Below, piece by piece: positions 45,220-54,545 of a stretch of 64,000 nucleotides of DNA; position 1 is the first letter of the stretch; every line of letters starts with the position of its first letter. The notes below the pieces were generated by a model. That model saw nothing but the letters and a program-made list of their open reading frames with translations, was not told where the DNA came from and did no database searches. The position numbers and the translations under genes were made by a program. Origin of the DNA: Pseudaminobacter salicylatoxidans (lineage in GTDB: Bacteria > Pseudomonadota > Alphaproteobacteria > Rhizobiales > Rhizobiaceae). Where the stretch lies: positions 166,262 through 230,261 of the forward strand of contig NZ_QGGG01000008.1 of the NCBI RefSeq assembly GCF_003148475.1. The letters run 5' to 3'.

Positions 45220-45855
45220 ATGTCCAGCAAGACTGAAAAGCTCCTTTCCCTCCTCGACGGACAGCCGGTCATCCCGGTCCTGAAAATCGAGGAGGCCGCC
45301 CATGCGGTGCCGCTCGCGCGCGCCCTGGCAAAAGGTGGCTTGCGGGTCATCGAAATCACCCTGCGAACGGGCGTGGCGCTGGAATCCATCCGCCGCGTCA
45401 TCGGCGAGGTCGAGGATGCTGTGGTCGGCGCAGGCACGATCCTGGATGCCCGACAGTTCGAGGAGGCGGCGCACGCCGGCTCGAAATTCATCGTCAGTCC
45501 CGGCGTGACACGCGAATTGCTGGCGGCGGCGGGTGACAGCCCCGTGCCGCTCCTGCCCGGCGCGATCACGCCCGGCGAGATCATGATGGCGCGCGAAGCC
45601 GGGCTCGATTTCCTGAAATTCTTTCCGGCCGAGCAGGCCGGCGGCGCGGCCTTCCTGAAAGCGCTGGCTTCGCCCTTTGCGGGCATACGCTTTTGCCCGA
45701 CGGGCGGCATCACCACCGCAAATGCGCGCGACTATCTCGGCCTGCCCAACGTGATCTGCGTCGGCGGCTCCTGGGTCGCGCCGGATGCAATGGTCAAGGC
45801 CGGTGACTGGGCCGGCATTGAAAAGCTCGCTCGCGAAGCAGCCGGGATGAAATAG
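45220..45855 (+). CDS. eda: 2-dehydro-3-deoxyphosphogluconate (KDPG/KHG) aldolase
   Basis: A 211-residue class I aldolase of the Entner-Doudoroff pathway. Catalytic Glu in VIEITLRTG, GAGTILD, and the Schiff-base Lys in FLKFFPAE, with the phosphate loop CPTGGI. It splits KDPG to pyruvate and glyceraldehyde-3-phosphate. ATG 45220 gives the family start; a frame 42 bp longer is not needed. Confidence 0.93.
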   Translation: MSSKTEKLLSLLDGQPVIPVLKIEEAAHAVPLARALAKGGLRVIEITLRTGVALESIRRVIGEVEDAVVGAGTILDARQFEEAAHAGSKFIVSPGVTRELLAAAGDSPVPLLPGAITPGEIMMAREAGLDFLKFFPAEQAGGAAFLKALASPFAGIRFCPTGGITTANARDYLGLPNVICVGGSWVAPDAMVKAGDWAGIEKLAREAAGMK

Positions 45856-46008
45856 CAGGCCGACAGATTATCGGCAGAGGCGATGCACCGGCATCGCCCC
45901 GCCTCTCCGTTCATGTGGAGTGTAAACGAGCCAGGCGCATGAATGCGTGATAGGCGCGCTATCCGCTTCAGCGGGCGAAAACGGCGACAAGCTCCATGCT
46001 ACAAACAA

Positions 46009-46037
46009 AAAGCGCCGGCAAGTCCGGCGCTTTTTTT
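46009..46037. terminator. Bidirectional terminator between eda and the DUF882 gene
   Basis: 10-bp stem AAAGCGCCGG / CCGGCGCTTT with loop CAAGT, seven T on the plus strand and TTTTTGTTTG on the minus strand. Confidence 0.9.
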
Positions 46038-46056
46038 GTCGAGCGGTCGAGCGGTG

Positions 46057-47898
46057 TCAGTTGGTCTCGAAGCGGGCCACCGACAGGAACTGCACGGCCT
46101 TGCCGGTGAAGCGGCTGGCGTCCGCCACCTGGTTGCCCTGCTGGAAGCCGGCGGTATAGACCTCACGCGGCGCGGTGCGAACGACGTTGTAGGCGAAGGA
46201 CGGTGCCTTCGTGCCTTCTGTCGCCTGGGCGACATAATCGCTGCGCAGCACCCAGTTGGCCGCCTCGGGAGCAGCGGCGACCGTCACGGGCTTGCGATCG
46301 GCCTTGGCAGGCTGCGCCGTAGCGCGGGCGGCCTTCGCCGTCGTCTTGACAGCCGGCGCAACCACAGTGTCGGCGTTCACCGTCCGCTCTGCCGCCATTC
46401 CGGTCGCGTTGGTGAGTGCCGCCATGCGCGCCTTGCTTGCCTCCAGTTCGGCGGCAACGGCGGCAGCATCCGCGGCACTGGCCGCCTGTTCCATCGCTGG
46501 CTGTTCAGGCAGCGTCGGGCGGACCTGCGGAAGTGCCGCGACCACCATATCGGCTTGCGACACGGCAGGCCGGCCGGATGGCAGGGGAACCATGGCCGAA
46601 GCCAGCGCCGCGCGCGGCTTGCTGTCGGCCTCGTCAGCCAATGCAAGCAGAATCGCATCCTGCGGCTTCTGCCCGTCGGCAACGGCCGGCGTATAGTCGG
46701 GCCGGTGCGTCGGCAGCGGCACGTTGAAGGCAACTTCCTGCACCGTTGCTTCCGGCTGTGCGCCTTCGCGCGCCATGCCGAAGGGAATATTGGCCGGCGC
46801 GGCGGCGGAGGCGACCATCGCCTCACCCACGGCCACCTGCGGCCGCGGCGCAAGCGCCGGCACCGGTACGCTGCGCGCGGGCAGCGCGGCAATGATGGTT
46901 TCAGGCGTCTGGACCGGCTGTTCAGGCTGCGACGCGGTCACGCCCGGAATGTCGGCGCGCTGGGCCTCGTCGGGCGACAGGATCTGGATGCCACCGCCCG
47001 CGGGAGCGGGAGCCTGCCGTGCCGCAGGCTCTGCGGGCTTGACCGTGACCTTCGGCGCGGGCGCACGTGCGGCCGAAGCCACGACTGGACTGTTGTCCTC
47101 TTCCTCGTCGGCACCGCCGCCACCGCCAAAGAGGGCGGCAAGCAGACCGCCGGAGCGCTTGGTGGAGCTGCTGCCCGCCATGGCGATGGCGAGTTCACCA
47201 CTGCTCTTGCGCGATTCGTAAGCTGCGAGCGCCTGCTGGAAACCGGGGAGAGGCTTGCCGTCGCTCGGCACATGAAGCGTCTTGCCGTTCGGGAACAGCG
47301 CCACCAGTTCCTTGCGGCTCATGCGCGGCCAGTGGCGCACATTGCCGACATCGAAATGCACGAAGGGCGAGCCGGAAGTCGGATAATAGCCGACGCCGCC
47401 AGCCTCCAGCTTGAGGCCGATCTCACGCAGCTTCTTGAGCGGCACGCCAGGAATGTAGAAGTCCATCGCCTTGCCAAGCATGTGCTGACTCGACTTCGCC
47501 ACCCCCTTGGTGCGGCCGCGCAGCATGGAATTGGTCGCCGGCGAGCGATAGGCGGAAACCACGTTGATGTACTGGCGCGAACCGGTTGCCCGATAGGTTT
47601 CCCAGATCAGGTCCAGAAGCCGGGGATCCATCTTGGTGGGTTCGTTGCGGCGCCAGTCGCGCAGGAAGTGATTGATCTTCTTCAGGCCGGCCGGATCGTA
47701 ACGGCCATTGCGCTTGTAGACGATCTCATCCTTTTCGCCCGTGTGGACGAAATAGAGCTTCAAGGCCCGCGTCTCGGCGCTGGCTGACGCCGCCGCCAAG
47801 GTGAGGAAGCCGAAGGCGATCAGCGAGGCAGCCAGCAGTTTGCGCCAGCCGTTCGGTTCGAGATCGCGCCGTTTTATGGGTCGCTCGATGGTAATCAA
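46057..47898 (-). CDS. DUF882 (peptidase M15-like) protein with long Ala/Pro tail
   Basis: A 613-residue protein. N-terminal hydrophobic segment (LLAASLIAFGFLTLAAASASA, about residues 21-41) is a signal or anchor. Residues ~43-215 form the DUF882/peptidase M15-like domain, with the zinc ligands expected in SSQHMLGKAMDF (His, Asp) and FVHFDVGNVRHW (His), close to YcbK/MepK-type murein endopeptidases. The remaining ~390 residues are Ala/Pro-rich and probably disordered, up to a conserved-looking end (WVLRSDYVAQ...QFLSVARFETN). A role in cutting peptidoglycan cross-links is likely. Confidence 0.85.
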   Translation of the reverse strand: MITIERPIKRRDLEPNGWRKLLAASLIAFGFLTLAAASASAETRALKLYFVHTGEKDEIVYKRNGRYDPAGLKKINHFLRDWRRNEPTKMDPRLLDLIWETYRATGSRQYINVVSAYRSPATNSMLRGRTKGVAKSSQHMLGKAMDFYIPGVPLKKLREIGLKLEAGGVGYYPTSGSPFVHFDVGNVRHWPRMSRKELVALFPNGKTLHVPSDGKPLPGFQQALAAYESRKSSGELAIAMAGSSSTKRSGGLLAALFGGGGGADEEEDNSPVVASAARAPAPKVTVKPAEPAARQAPAPAGGGIQILSPDEAQRADIPGVTASQPEQPVQTPETIIAALPARSVPVPALAPRPQVAVGEAMVASAAAPANIPFGMAREGAQPEATVQEVAFNVPLPTHRPDYTPAVADGQKPQDAILLALADEADSKPRAALASAMVPLPSGRPAVSQADMVVAALPQVRPTLPEQPAMEQAASAADAAAVAAELEASKARMAALTNATGMAAERTVNADTVVAPAVKTTAKAARATAQPAKADRKPVTVAAAPEAANWVLRSDYVAQATEGTKAPSFAYNVVRTAPREVYTAGFQQGNQVADASRFTGKAVQFLSVARFETN

Positions 47899-48102
47899 AT
47901 CAAAAGGCCCTACAGAGTGCCGTTTGTCCCCGGATTTGAATCCCCGGGCGACGGATGTGCTATCGCCCGAATATCTATCCTAATGGTTAATCACTGCTTA
48001 TTGAAGGTCAAATGCGGTGAGACCATGGCAATATCCAGTGCAAAAAATGACCCGCCGCGACATGGTAAACCAAGTGTTGACGGGTTTCACGAGGCTTGCA
48101 GC

Positions 48103-49620
48103 CTACGAAATCAGCCGCTCAACGCGCCCCGTATCGGGGTCGATGCCATACTCCTTGAGCTTGCGGTAAAGCGTCGAACGGCCGATGCCCAGCCGGCGCG
48201 CAACCTCGCTCATCTGCCCGTTATAGTGGTCGATGGCGAGCTTGATCATCTCCAGTTCCACCTCGGCCAGGGAACGCACATTGCCCCGCGCGTCCAGCGC
48301 CTTGACCAATCCGAACCCGCCCTTGACCTCCGCCATTGAGGGTGGATCGTCGCGGCGCGCCTCTGCAGGCCGGGAAGCGGCTGCCGGCTCCTCGGGTCGA
48401 GGCCCGGCGGCCGCGGTATTTTCTTCAAGCACGACAACGCCTTCCACCTGCGCGCGGATCTGCGGGAATTCCTCCTGCGTCAGCACATCGCCTTCGCACA
48501 GCACGGTGGCGCGGAAGACGGCGTTTTCGAGCTGCCGGATATTGCCCGGCCAGTCATAGGCCTGCAGCATGGAAAGCGCTCGCGTCGAAATGTCCATCAC
48601 CCGCCCGCGCGGCTGCGCCGGCACCTTCGCCATGAAGTGCCGTACAAGGTGGGGGATGTCGTCGCGGCGATCGCGCAGCGGCGGCACGAAGATCGGATAG
48701 ACGTTGAGCCGGTAGAACAGGTCTTCGCGGAACCCGCCTTCCTTCACCCGCTCCAGCAGGTTTCGATGCGTGGCGGAAATAAGGCGAATATCGACTTTGA
48801 CGGTTCCTCGTCCGCCGACGGGATCGACCTCTCCTTCCTGCACCGCACGCAGGAGCTTGACCTGCACATCGAGCGGCAGGTCGCCGATCTCGTCCAGGAA
48901 AAGCGTGCCCGTATGCGCTTCCACGAATTTGCCCGTATGCTTTTCGGTGGCCCCGGTGAACGAGCCCTTCTCGTGCCCGAACAGGATGCTTTCGACCAGA
49001 TTGTCGGGGATCGCGCCGCAATTCACCGTGACGAAGGGCTTCGACCGGCGCGGGCTCGACCCCTGGATAGCGCGCGCGACCAGTTCCTTGCCGACACCGG
49101 ATTCGCCTTCGACCAGGATGGGAATGCTGGAGGCGGCCGCCTTCTGCCCCAGCCGGATCACCCGTTCCATCGCCGGGCTGTGCGTGACGAGATCCCTGAA
49201 GGTGAGCACGCCGCCGCCACGCACCGAGCGCGTGGCGGCACCGGCCTGCGCCTCCACCTTCAACGCATTGGTGAGAGCCGTCTTCAACCGCTCGGGTGAG
49301 GCTGGCTTCACCACGAAGTCGAAAGCGCCATTGCGCATGGCGGTCACCACGGTGTCGATACCGCCCTGCGCGGTCTGCACGATGACGGGTAGCGCGATGC
49401 CGCGCTCGCGCATCGTCTTCAGCACGGTATTGCCGTCCATTCCGGGCATCGACAGGTCGAGGATAAGGGCCGCGATCTCCCCGCCCTGCGCGTCGAGCGT
49501 CTTCAGCGCCGCCTCACCGCCATCGACGCTGACCCCACGATAGCCGAACCGGGTAACGGCAGCTTCAAGCAGCCTGCGCTGCACCGGATCGTCATCGACT
49601 ATCAGAATGGAAGCTGACAT
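48103..49620 (-). CDS. Sigma-54-dependent response regulator (NtrC family)
   Basis: A 505-residue protein in three parts: receiver (phosphoacceptor D55 in LILDLSMPGMDG), AAA+ sigma-54 activator (Walker A EGESGVGKE, Walker B TLFLDEIGDLP) and Fis-type HTH (MSEVARRLGIGRSTLYRKLKEYG). The sigma-54 contact loop reads GSFTGA instead of the usual GAFTGA. No histidine kinase is beside it; it stands alone next to the oligopeptidase gene. The target genes are unknown. Confidence 0.92.
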   Translation of the reverse strand: MSASILIVDDDPVQRRLLEAAVTRFGYRGVSVDGGEAALKTLDAQGGEIAALILDLSMPGMDGNTVLKTMRERGIALPVIVQTAQGGIDTVVTAMRNGAFDFVVKPASPERLKTALTNALKVEAQAGAATRSVRGGGVLTFRDLVTHSPAMERVIRLGQKAAASSIPILVEGESGVGKELVARAIQGSSPRRSKPFVTVNCGAIPDNLVESILFGHEKGSFTGATEKHTGKFVEAHTGTLFLDEIGDLPLDVQVKLLRAVQEGEVDPVGGRGTVKVDIRLISATHRNLLERVKEGGFREDLFYRLNVYPIFVPPLRDRRDDIPHLVRHFMAKVPAQPRGRVMDISTRALSMLQAYDWPGNIRQLENAVFRATVLCEGDVLTQEEFPQIRAQVEGVVVLEENTAAAGPRPEEPAAASRPAEARRDDPPSMAEVKGGFGLVKALDARGNVRSLAEVELEMIKLAIDHYNGQMSEVARRLGIGRSTLYRKLKEYGIDPDTGRVERLIS

Positions 49621-49769
49621 GAATTCTTGGGAGAATCGCTATAGAGAGAACTGTTGCCGTATGGATCATCCTGGCACAGGGTTCTAAATAAGGTTTCAAA
49701 AAAGCCGGTGAATGAAGTCCTTAAGATTTTCCCGGCCTTTTCCTTGTCTTGAAATCGGAAGGAAACGCG

Positions 49770-51605
49770 ATGCGCACAGTTCCCGAGCGGAACAACGCTC
49801 CTCTGGCTTCCGCGCATGGCGCGGCCGATCTGGGCAATCTGCCGGAGTGGGATTTGACCGATCTCTATCCGGCCATGGACGCGCCGGAACTGCGGCGCGA
49901 CCTGAAAAGGGCAAGCGACGACGCCATCGCGTTCGAACAGCGCTGGAAAGGCACGCTTGCCACCGAAGCCAGGAAGAAGGCCGAGGGCAAACTCGGCGAA
50001 GCCCTGCGCGTCTATGAGCAGATCGAGGAGCTGATCGGCCGCATCGGCTCCTATGCCGGCCTCGTCTATGCCGGCGACACCGCCGATCCGCAGCGCGCCA
50101 AGCTTTATGGTGACGTGCAGGAAAAGCTGACGGATGCCAGTTCCCACCTGCTGTTCTTCGCGCTGGAGCTGAACCTCATCGAGGATGCCGACCTGATGGC
50201 TGCGCTGGATGCCGACCCGGCGTTCGACCACTACCGTCCGTGGGTGATCGACCTGCGCCTCGACAAGCCTTACCAGCTCGAGGATCGCATCGAGCAGCTG
50301 TTCCACGAAAAGTCGGTGACCGGGCGTGGCGCATGGAACCGCCTGTTCGATGAGACGATGTCGGACCTGCGCTTCGACGTCGATGGCGAGGAACTGACGC
50401 TGGAGCCGACGCTGAACCGGCTTCAGGACGCCGATGGCGAGGTGCGACGCAAGGCGTCGGAAGCGCTGGCCGCCACCTTCAAGAAGAACCTGCGCAGCTT
50501 CACGCTGATCACCAACACGCTGGCCAAGGACAAGGAGATTTCCGACCGCTGGCGCGGCTTCCAGGACATCGCCGACTCCCGCCATCTGGCCAACCGCGTC
50601 GAGCGCAGCGTCGTGGATGCGCTGGCATCTGCCGTTCGCGAGGCCTATCCGCGCCTGTCGCACCGCTACTATGCGATGAAAGCGCGCTGGCTCGGCATGG
50701 AAACCATGAACCACTGGGACCGCAACGCGCCGCTGCCCGAAACACCGCAGGCGACGATCGGATGGGAACAGGCGAAAGACACCGTGCTGTCGGCCTATGG
50801 GCAGTTCTCGCCCGACATGGCCAACATCGCGCGCACCTTCTTCGACCGCCACTGGATCGACGCGCCGGTGCGTCCCGGCAAGGCGCCGGGCGCTTTCGCG
50901 CACCCCACCGTGCCCTCCGTGCATCCCTATGTGCTGCTCAACTACATGGGCAAGCCGCGCGACGTGATGACGCTGGCGCACGAGCTTGGCCACGGCGTGC
51001 ATCAGGTTTTGGCCGGCGACCAGGGCGCGCTGATGGCCGCCACGCCGCTGACGCTTGCCGAAACGGCGTCCGTCTTCGGCGAGATGCTCACCTTCCGCTC
51101 GCTTCTGGAGCGCACCACCGACAAGCGCGAGCGCAAGGCCATGCTCGCCCAGAAGGTCGAGGACATGATCAATACGGTCGTGCGCCAGATCGCCTTCTAC
51201 GAATTCGAGCGCAAGGTGCATACCGAGCGCCGCAACGGCGAACTGACTTCCGATCGCATCGGCCAGTTCTGGCTCGAGGTACAGGCCGAGAGCCTGGGGC
51301 CGGCAATCAAGCTGCGCGACGGCTACGAGACCTTCTGGACCTACATCCCGCACTTCATCCATTCGCCGTTCTACGTTTATGCCTATGCCTTCGGCGACTG
51401 CCTGGTGAACTCGCTCTACGCGGTCTACCAGAACGCGGAACGCGGCTTCCAGGAGAAGTATTTCGACATGCTTCGCGCCGGCGGCACCAAGCATCATTCC
51501 GAACTGCTGAAGCCATTCGGGCTGGATGCTTCCGATCCCGCCTTCTGGCAGATCGGGCTTGCCGTCATCGGCAATCTGATCGATGAACTGGAAGCCTTGG
51601 ATTGA
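49770..51605 (+). CDS. pepF: M3-family oligoendopeptidase F
   Basis: A 611-residue cytoplasmic zinc peptidase with HELGH at residues 404-408 and the third ligand Glu in LAETASVFGEML. The C-terminal YETFWTYIPHFIHSPFYVYAYAFGD block is typical. It degrades short peptides. ATG 49770 follows GGAAGGAAA; an in-frame codon at 49749 would lack a site. Confidence 0.93.
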   Translation: MRTVPERNNAPLASAHGAADLGNLPEWDLTDLYPAMDAPELRRDLKRASDDAIAFEQRWKGTLATEARKKAEGKLGEALRVYEQIEELIGRIGSYAGLVYAGDTADPQRAKLYGDVQEKLTDASSHLLFFALELNLIEDADLMAALDADPAFDHYRPWVIDLRLDKPYQLEDRIEQLFHEKSVTGRGAWNRLFDETMSDLRFDVDGEELTLEPTLNRLQDADGEVRRKASEALAATFKKNLRSFTLITNTLAKDKEISDRWRGFQDIADSRHLANRVERSVVDALASAVREAYPRLSHRYYAMKARWLGMETMNHWDRNAPLPETPQATIGWEQAKDTVLSAYGQFSPDMANIARTFFDRHWIDAPVRPGKAPGAFAHPTVPSVHPYVLLNYMGKPRDVMTLAHELGHGVHQVLAGDQGALMAATPLTLAETASVFGEMLTFRSLLERTTDKRERKAMLAQKVEDMINTVVRQIAFYEFERKVHTERRNGELTSDRIGQFWLEVQAESLGPAIKLRDGYETFWTYIPHFIHSPFYVYAYAFGDCLVNSLYAVYQNAERGFQEKYFDMLRAGGTKHHSELLKPFGLDASDPAFWQIGLAVIGNLIDELEALD

Positions 51606-51679
51606 GGGACGCCCGAGGGTCGGCAATCGATGCAATTGCACTGTGAAGCGCCAATCCCATCGCAGCGGCACTGACCAGC

Positions 51680-52825
51680 ATGCCTAGCCCCTTCGTTCTT
51701 TTCCGCGACGACCGCGCCGGCCACGAACTCCTGTTCGACCGGCCGCGCGAGATCATCACCGCTGATACGCCGGAAGGTTTCTTTCCGGCGCTGGACGCCA
51801 TCCAGACAGCCCATGAGGAGGGGAAATGGCTTGCCGGCTATTTTTCCTACGAGGCCGGCTACCTGCTGGAACCCAAGCTGCGGCCGATCCTGCCTGACGG
51901 GCGGCGCGCGCCGCTGGTCTGTCTTGGCGTATTCGATGCGCCGTCCGACAACGTCGCACCCGCACCCGCCGACACCCCGACAAACGGCCCGATCTTCGAC
52001 GCGCGTGCGACATGGTCGCAGGCCGACTACGCCAGCCGTTTCGCACGCCTGCACCAGCATCTGCGGCAGGGCGACTGCTATCAGGGCAACCTCACCTTCC
52101 CGATCCATGCCCAATGGTCGGGCGACCCGCTTGCCGCCTTCAACGCGCTGACCGAACGCCAGCCGGTGAAATACGGCGCGCTGGTTTCGCTTGGCGATCC
52201 GGTGGTGCTGTCGCGCTCGCCGGAACTGTTCTTTCAGGTCGATGCGGACGGCTGGATCGAGACGCACCCGATGAAAGGCACCACCCCGCGCGGCAACACG
52301 CCTGAGGAAGACGAGGCGCAGCGCGAATTCCTGCGCAACGACCCGAAGAACCAGGCCGAAAACCGCATGATCGTCGATCTCCTGCGCAACGACATCTCGC
52401 TCGTCAGCGAGGTCGGATCGCTGGATGTGCCGGAGCTTTTCAAGGTCGAAACCTATCCCACGCTGCACACCATGGTGAGCCGCGTGCGCGCGAAGCTTCT
52501 GCCCGATCTGCCGATCGCGCGCATCTTCGCCGCGCTCTTCCCCTGCGGCTCGATCACCGGCGCGCCCAAAATTCGCGCGATGGAAATCCTGCGCGAGCTG
52601 GAAGGCATGCCACGCGATGCCTATTGCGGCGCCATCGGCTGGATCGCACCGAATGGCACGATGCGGTTTTCCGTCGCCATCCGCACTATCTCTCTCTTTC
52701 CGGACGGCAGCGCCGTCTACAATGTCGGTGGCGGCGTCGTCTTCGATTCCACGGCTGAGGAGGAATATGCGGAATGTCTCCTGAAAGCCCGCTTTGCGAC
52801 GGGAACACCGCCGGCTTCGAGCTGA
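51680..52825 (+). CDS. pabB: Aminodeoxychorismate synthase component I
   Basis: A 381-residue chorismate-binding enzyme. Key blocks are GNLTFPI (from GDCYQGNLTF), SRSPELFF, HPMKGTTPRG, NRMIVDLLRND, TLHTMVSRVRAKL, PCGSITGAPK and YCGAIGW. It makes 4-amino-4-deoxychorismate for folate. It is shorter than anthranilate synthase (no long N-terminal part), usual for rhizobial PabB. The 3' end overlaps the next gene by 52 bp. Confidence 0.9.
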   Translation: MPSPFVLFRDDRAGHELLFDRPREIITADTPEGFFPALDAIQTAHEEGKWLAGYFSYEAGYLLEPKLRPILPDGRRAPLVCLGVFDAPSDNVAPAPADTPTNGPIFDARATWSQADYASRFARLHQHLRQGDCYQGNLTFPIHAQWSGDPLAAFNALTERQPVKYGALVSLGDPVVLSRSPELFFQVDADGWIETHPMKGTTPRGNTPEEDEAQREFLRNDPKNQAENRMIVDLLRNDISLVSEVGSLDVPELFKVETYPTLHTMVSRVRAKLLPDLPIARIFAALFPCGSITGAPKIRAMEILRELEGMPRDAYCGAIGWIAPNGTMRFSVAIRTISLFPDGSAVYNVGGGVVFDSTAEEEYAECLLKARFATGTPPASS

Positions 52826-53433
52826 TCGAAACGCTGCGCTGGGAGCCGGCCGAAGGCTTCGTGCGCATCGTCCGGCATATGGCGCGTCTGGAAGCATCGG
52901 CGCGCGCGCTTGGCTTTGCTTTTGAGCGCCCCGCCATCGAGCAGGCCATGGTGCGCAGCGTGGGCGGTGACGCACCACTGCGCGTGCGGCTGGCGCTCGA
53001 CCGTGAAGGCCGCGCCAACGTCACCATCCAGCCTTTCGTGCCCTTGCCGCCGGACACGGTCTGGACCCTTGCCGTCGCGGACACACGGCTCGATTCCGCC
53101 GATCCGCTGCTGTGCCACAAGACGACACGACGAGATGTTTACGACACCGCGCGGGCCGAATTTTCACGCGAGGCCGCGGACGAGGTTCTGTTGCTCAACG
53201 AAACCGGTCATGTCTGCGAAGGAACCATCACCACCGTCTTCGCGGACATGGGCAGCGATCCGTTCCTGACCCCGAGGCTGGCCTGCGGCCTTCTCGCCGG
53301 GGTACTGCGCGCCGAACTGCTCGACACAGGCAAGGCAACCGAAGCCGTGCTGACCCTGGATGACCTGCGCAGCGCCCGCGCGCTCCATGTCGGCAATTCG
53401 CTGCGCGGGCTCATTCCTGCCCGACTGGTCTAG
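52774..53433 (+). CDS. pabC: Aminotransferase class IV, likely aminodeoxychorismate lyase
   Basis: A 219-residue PLP enzyme of fold IV. The PLP Lys is K116 (LLCHKTTRRDVYD); ETGHVCEGTITTVF is the phosphate-binding region. The overlap with pabB by 52 bp in another frame supports the PabC role of releasing 4-aminobenzoate. It lacks about 50 residues of a standard PabC N-terminus, which is seen in PabBC-linked forms. Confidence 0.8.
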   Translation: MSPESPLCDGNTAGFELIETLRWEPAEGFVRIVRHMARLEASARALGFAFERPAIEQAMVRSVGGDAPLRVRLALDREGRANVTIQPFVPLPPDTVWTLAVADTRLDSADPLLCHKTTRRDVYDTARAEFSREAADEVLLLNETGHVCEGTITTVFADMGSDPFLTPRLACGLLAGVLRAELLDTGKATEAVLTLDDLRSARALHVGNSLRGLIPARLV

Positions 53434-53517
53434 CAAACCATGCTTGCACGCCCGGTCGGGGGCTGCTTATCTCCACCCCAAGGCCAGGAAAATGGGGAAC
53501 AAGCAGCCTTGAACGAC

Positions 53518-54438
53518 ATGCCCAGACATACGCCCTATGACGGTTCGACCAAGCCTTTCACCATCGCGCTGAAAACACTCGATCCGAACGAGTGGATAGA
53601 ACTCGGCGCCGATCTTGAGACCTGTCTGGCTGAAAAAGACCGGCTTTATGCGGCAGTGCCGGACAAGGTATTCGTCGAGGAAGCTGGGACCCGCGCCGCG
53701 CAGCAGGAAGTGCTGGACATGCTGGTGCCCTATCTCGCCGGGCGTTTTCCCGGAACCTACAGGCGCAGCGATACAGGCATCGAAATTCTGGGCACGGGCC
53801 GCCATGTCGCGACTGATTCAACCGAGCTGCCGCCGTTGCGCACCGCCTCCCTACTGGTGCCGGAAGACCTGATCCTGATGCGCGGCAGCAAGGACGGCTG
53901 GCGGCTGGTGGCGGGGTCGCTCTGCTTTCCCTCCTCCTGGTCGCTCGGCGAGAAATTCGGCCACACGCTGCAGGACATTCATGAGCCGGTCCCCGCCTTC
54001 GGGCCCGGCACACGCACGGCCGGCATGATTCAGCGCATATTCGACAACCTGCTGGTCGATCAGCCCGTGCAACGCTTCAACTGGTCGCTGCAGGCGGGGA
54101 ATGTCCTCTTCCTGCCCTTCTCTCAGCAACAGCGTATCGACCGCGCCACCAACCGCCCATCGAAATTCAGCGATGACGAGCTTGCCGCGCAGGCCTTCAT
54201 CCGCGTCGAGCGACAGACGTTGCGCAGGCTGCCGAATTCGCGCGACATTCTCTTCACCATCCGCATCTATCTCGATCCGCTGGCGGTGCTGTCCCGTCAT
54301 CCCGACCGCGCGAGCATCGCTGCCTCTTTCGCCAGCCAGCTCGCCGCGCTCGATCTGGCCCAGCTCGACTACAAGGGGCTGACCGCCGACCGTGACCGGC
54401 TGGTTGCGGTGCTCGGAAAAATGGCGACGACCACCTGA
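53518..54438 (+). CDS. DUF3445 haem-dependent oxidative N-demethylase-like protein
   Basis: A 306-residue DUF3445-family protein: HTPYDGSTKPFTIALKTLD, EDLILMR, LVAGSLCFPSSWSLGEKFGHTLQDIHEPVP (haem-region) and FNWSLQAGNVLF. Some relatives demethylate dimethylamine or other N-methyl compounds with a haem. The substrate is unknown here. ATG 53518 is preferred; a TTG at 53509 or ATG at 53440 is possible. Confidence 0.8.
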   Translation: MPRHTPYDGSTKPFTIALKTLDPNEWIELGADLETCLAEKDRLYAAVPDKVFVEEAGTRAAQQEVLDMLVPYLAGRFPGTYRRSDTGIEILGTGRHVATDSTELPPLRTASLLVPEDLILMRGSKDGWRLVAGSLCFPSSWSLGEKFGHTLQDIHEPVPAFGPGTRTAGMIQRIFDNLLVDQPVQRFNWSLQAGNVLFLPFSQQQRIDRATNRPSKFSDDELAAQAFIRVERQTLRRLPNSRDILFTIRIYLDPLAVLSRHPDRASIAASFASQLAALDLAQLDYKGLTADRDRLVAVLGKMATTT

Positions 54439-54545
54439 AGCGCCTCCAGATTTCCTCTTTATTGTAACGCCAAACTGTGTTCTGGCAGTTTTTACGGCCG
54501 GCCCGAATGACATGCCGCCGCGCGACCCCATGGAGTGGATAAAGA

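Noticed and set aside
47987..48001. CtrA-like TTAA-N7-TTAT upstream of the DUF882 gene
   Set aside because: Incomplete match and no supporting promoter evidence.
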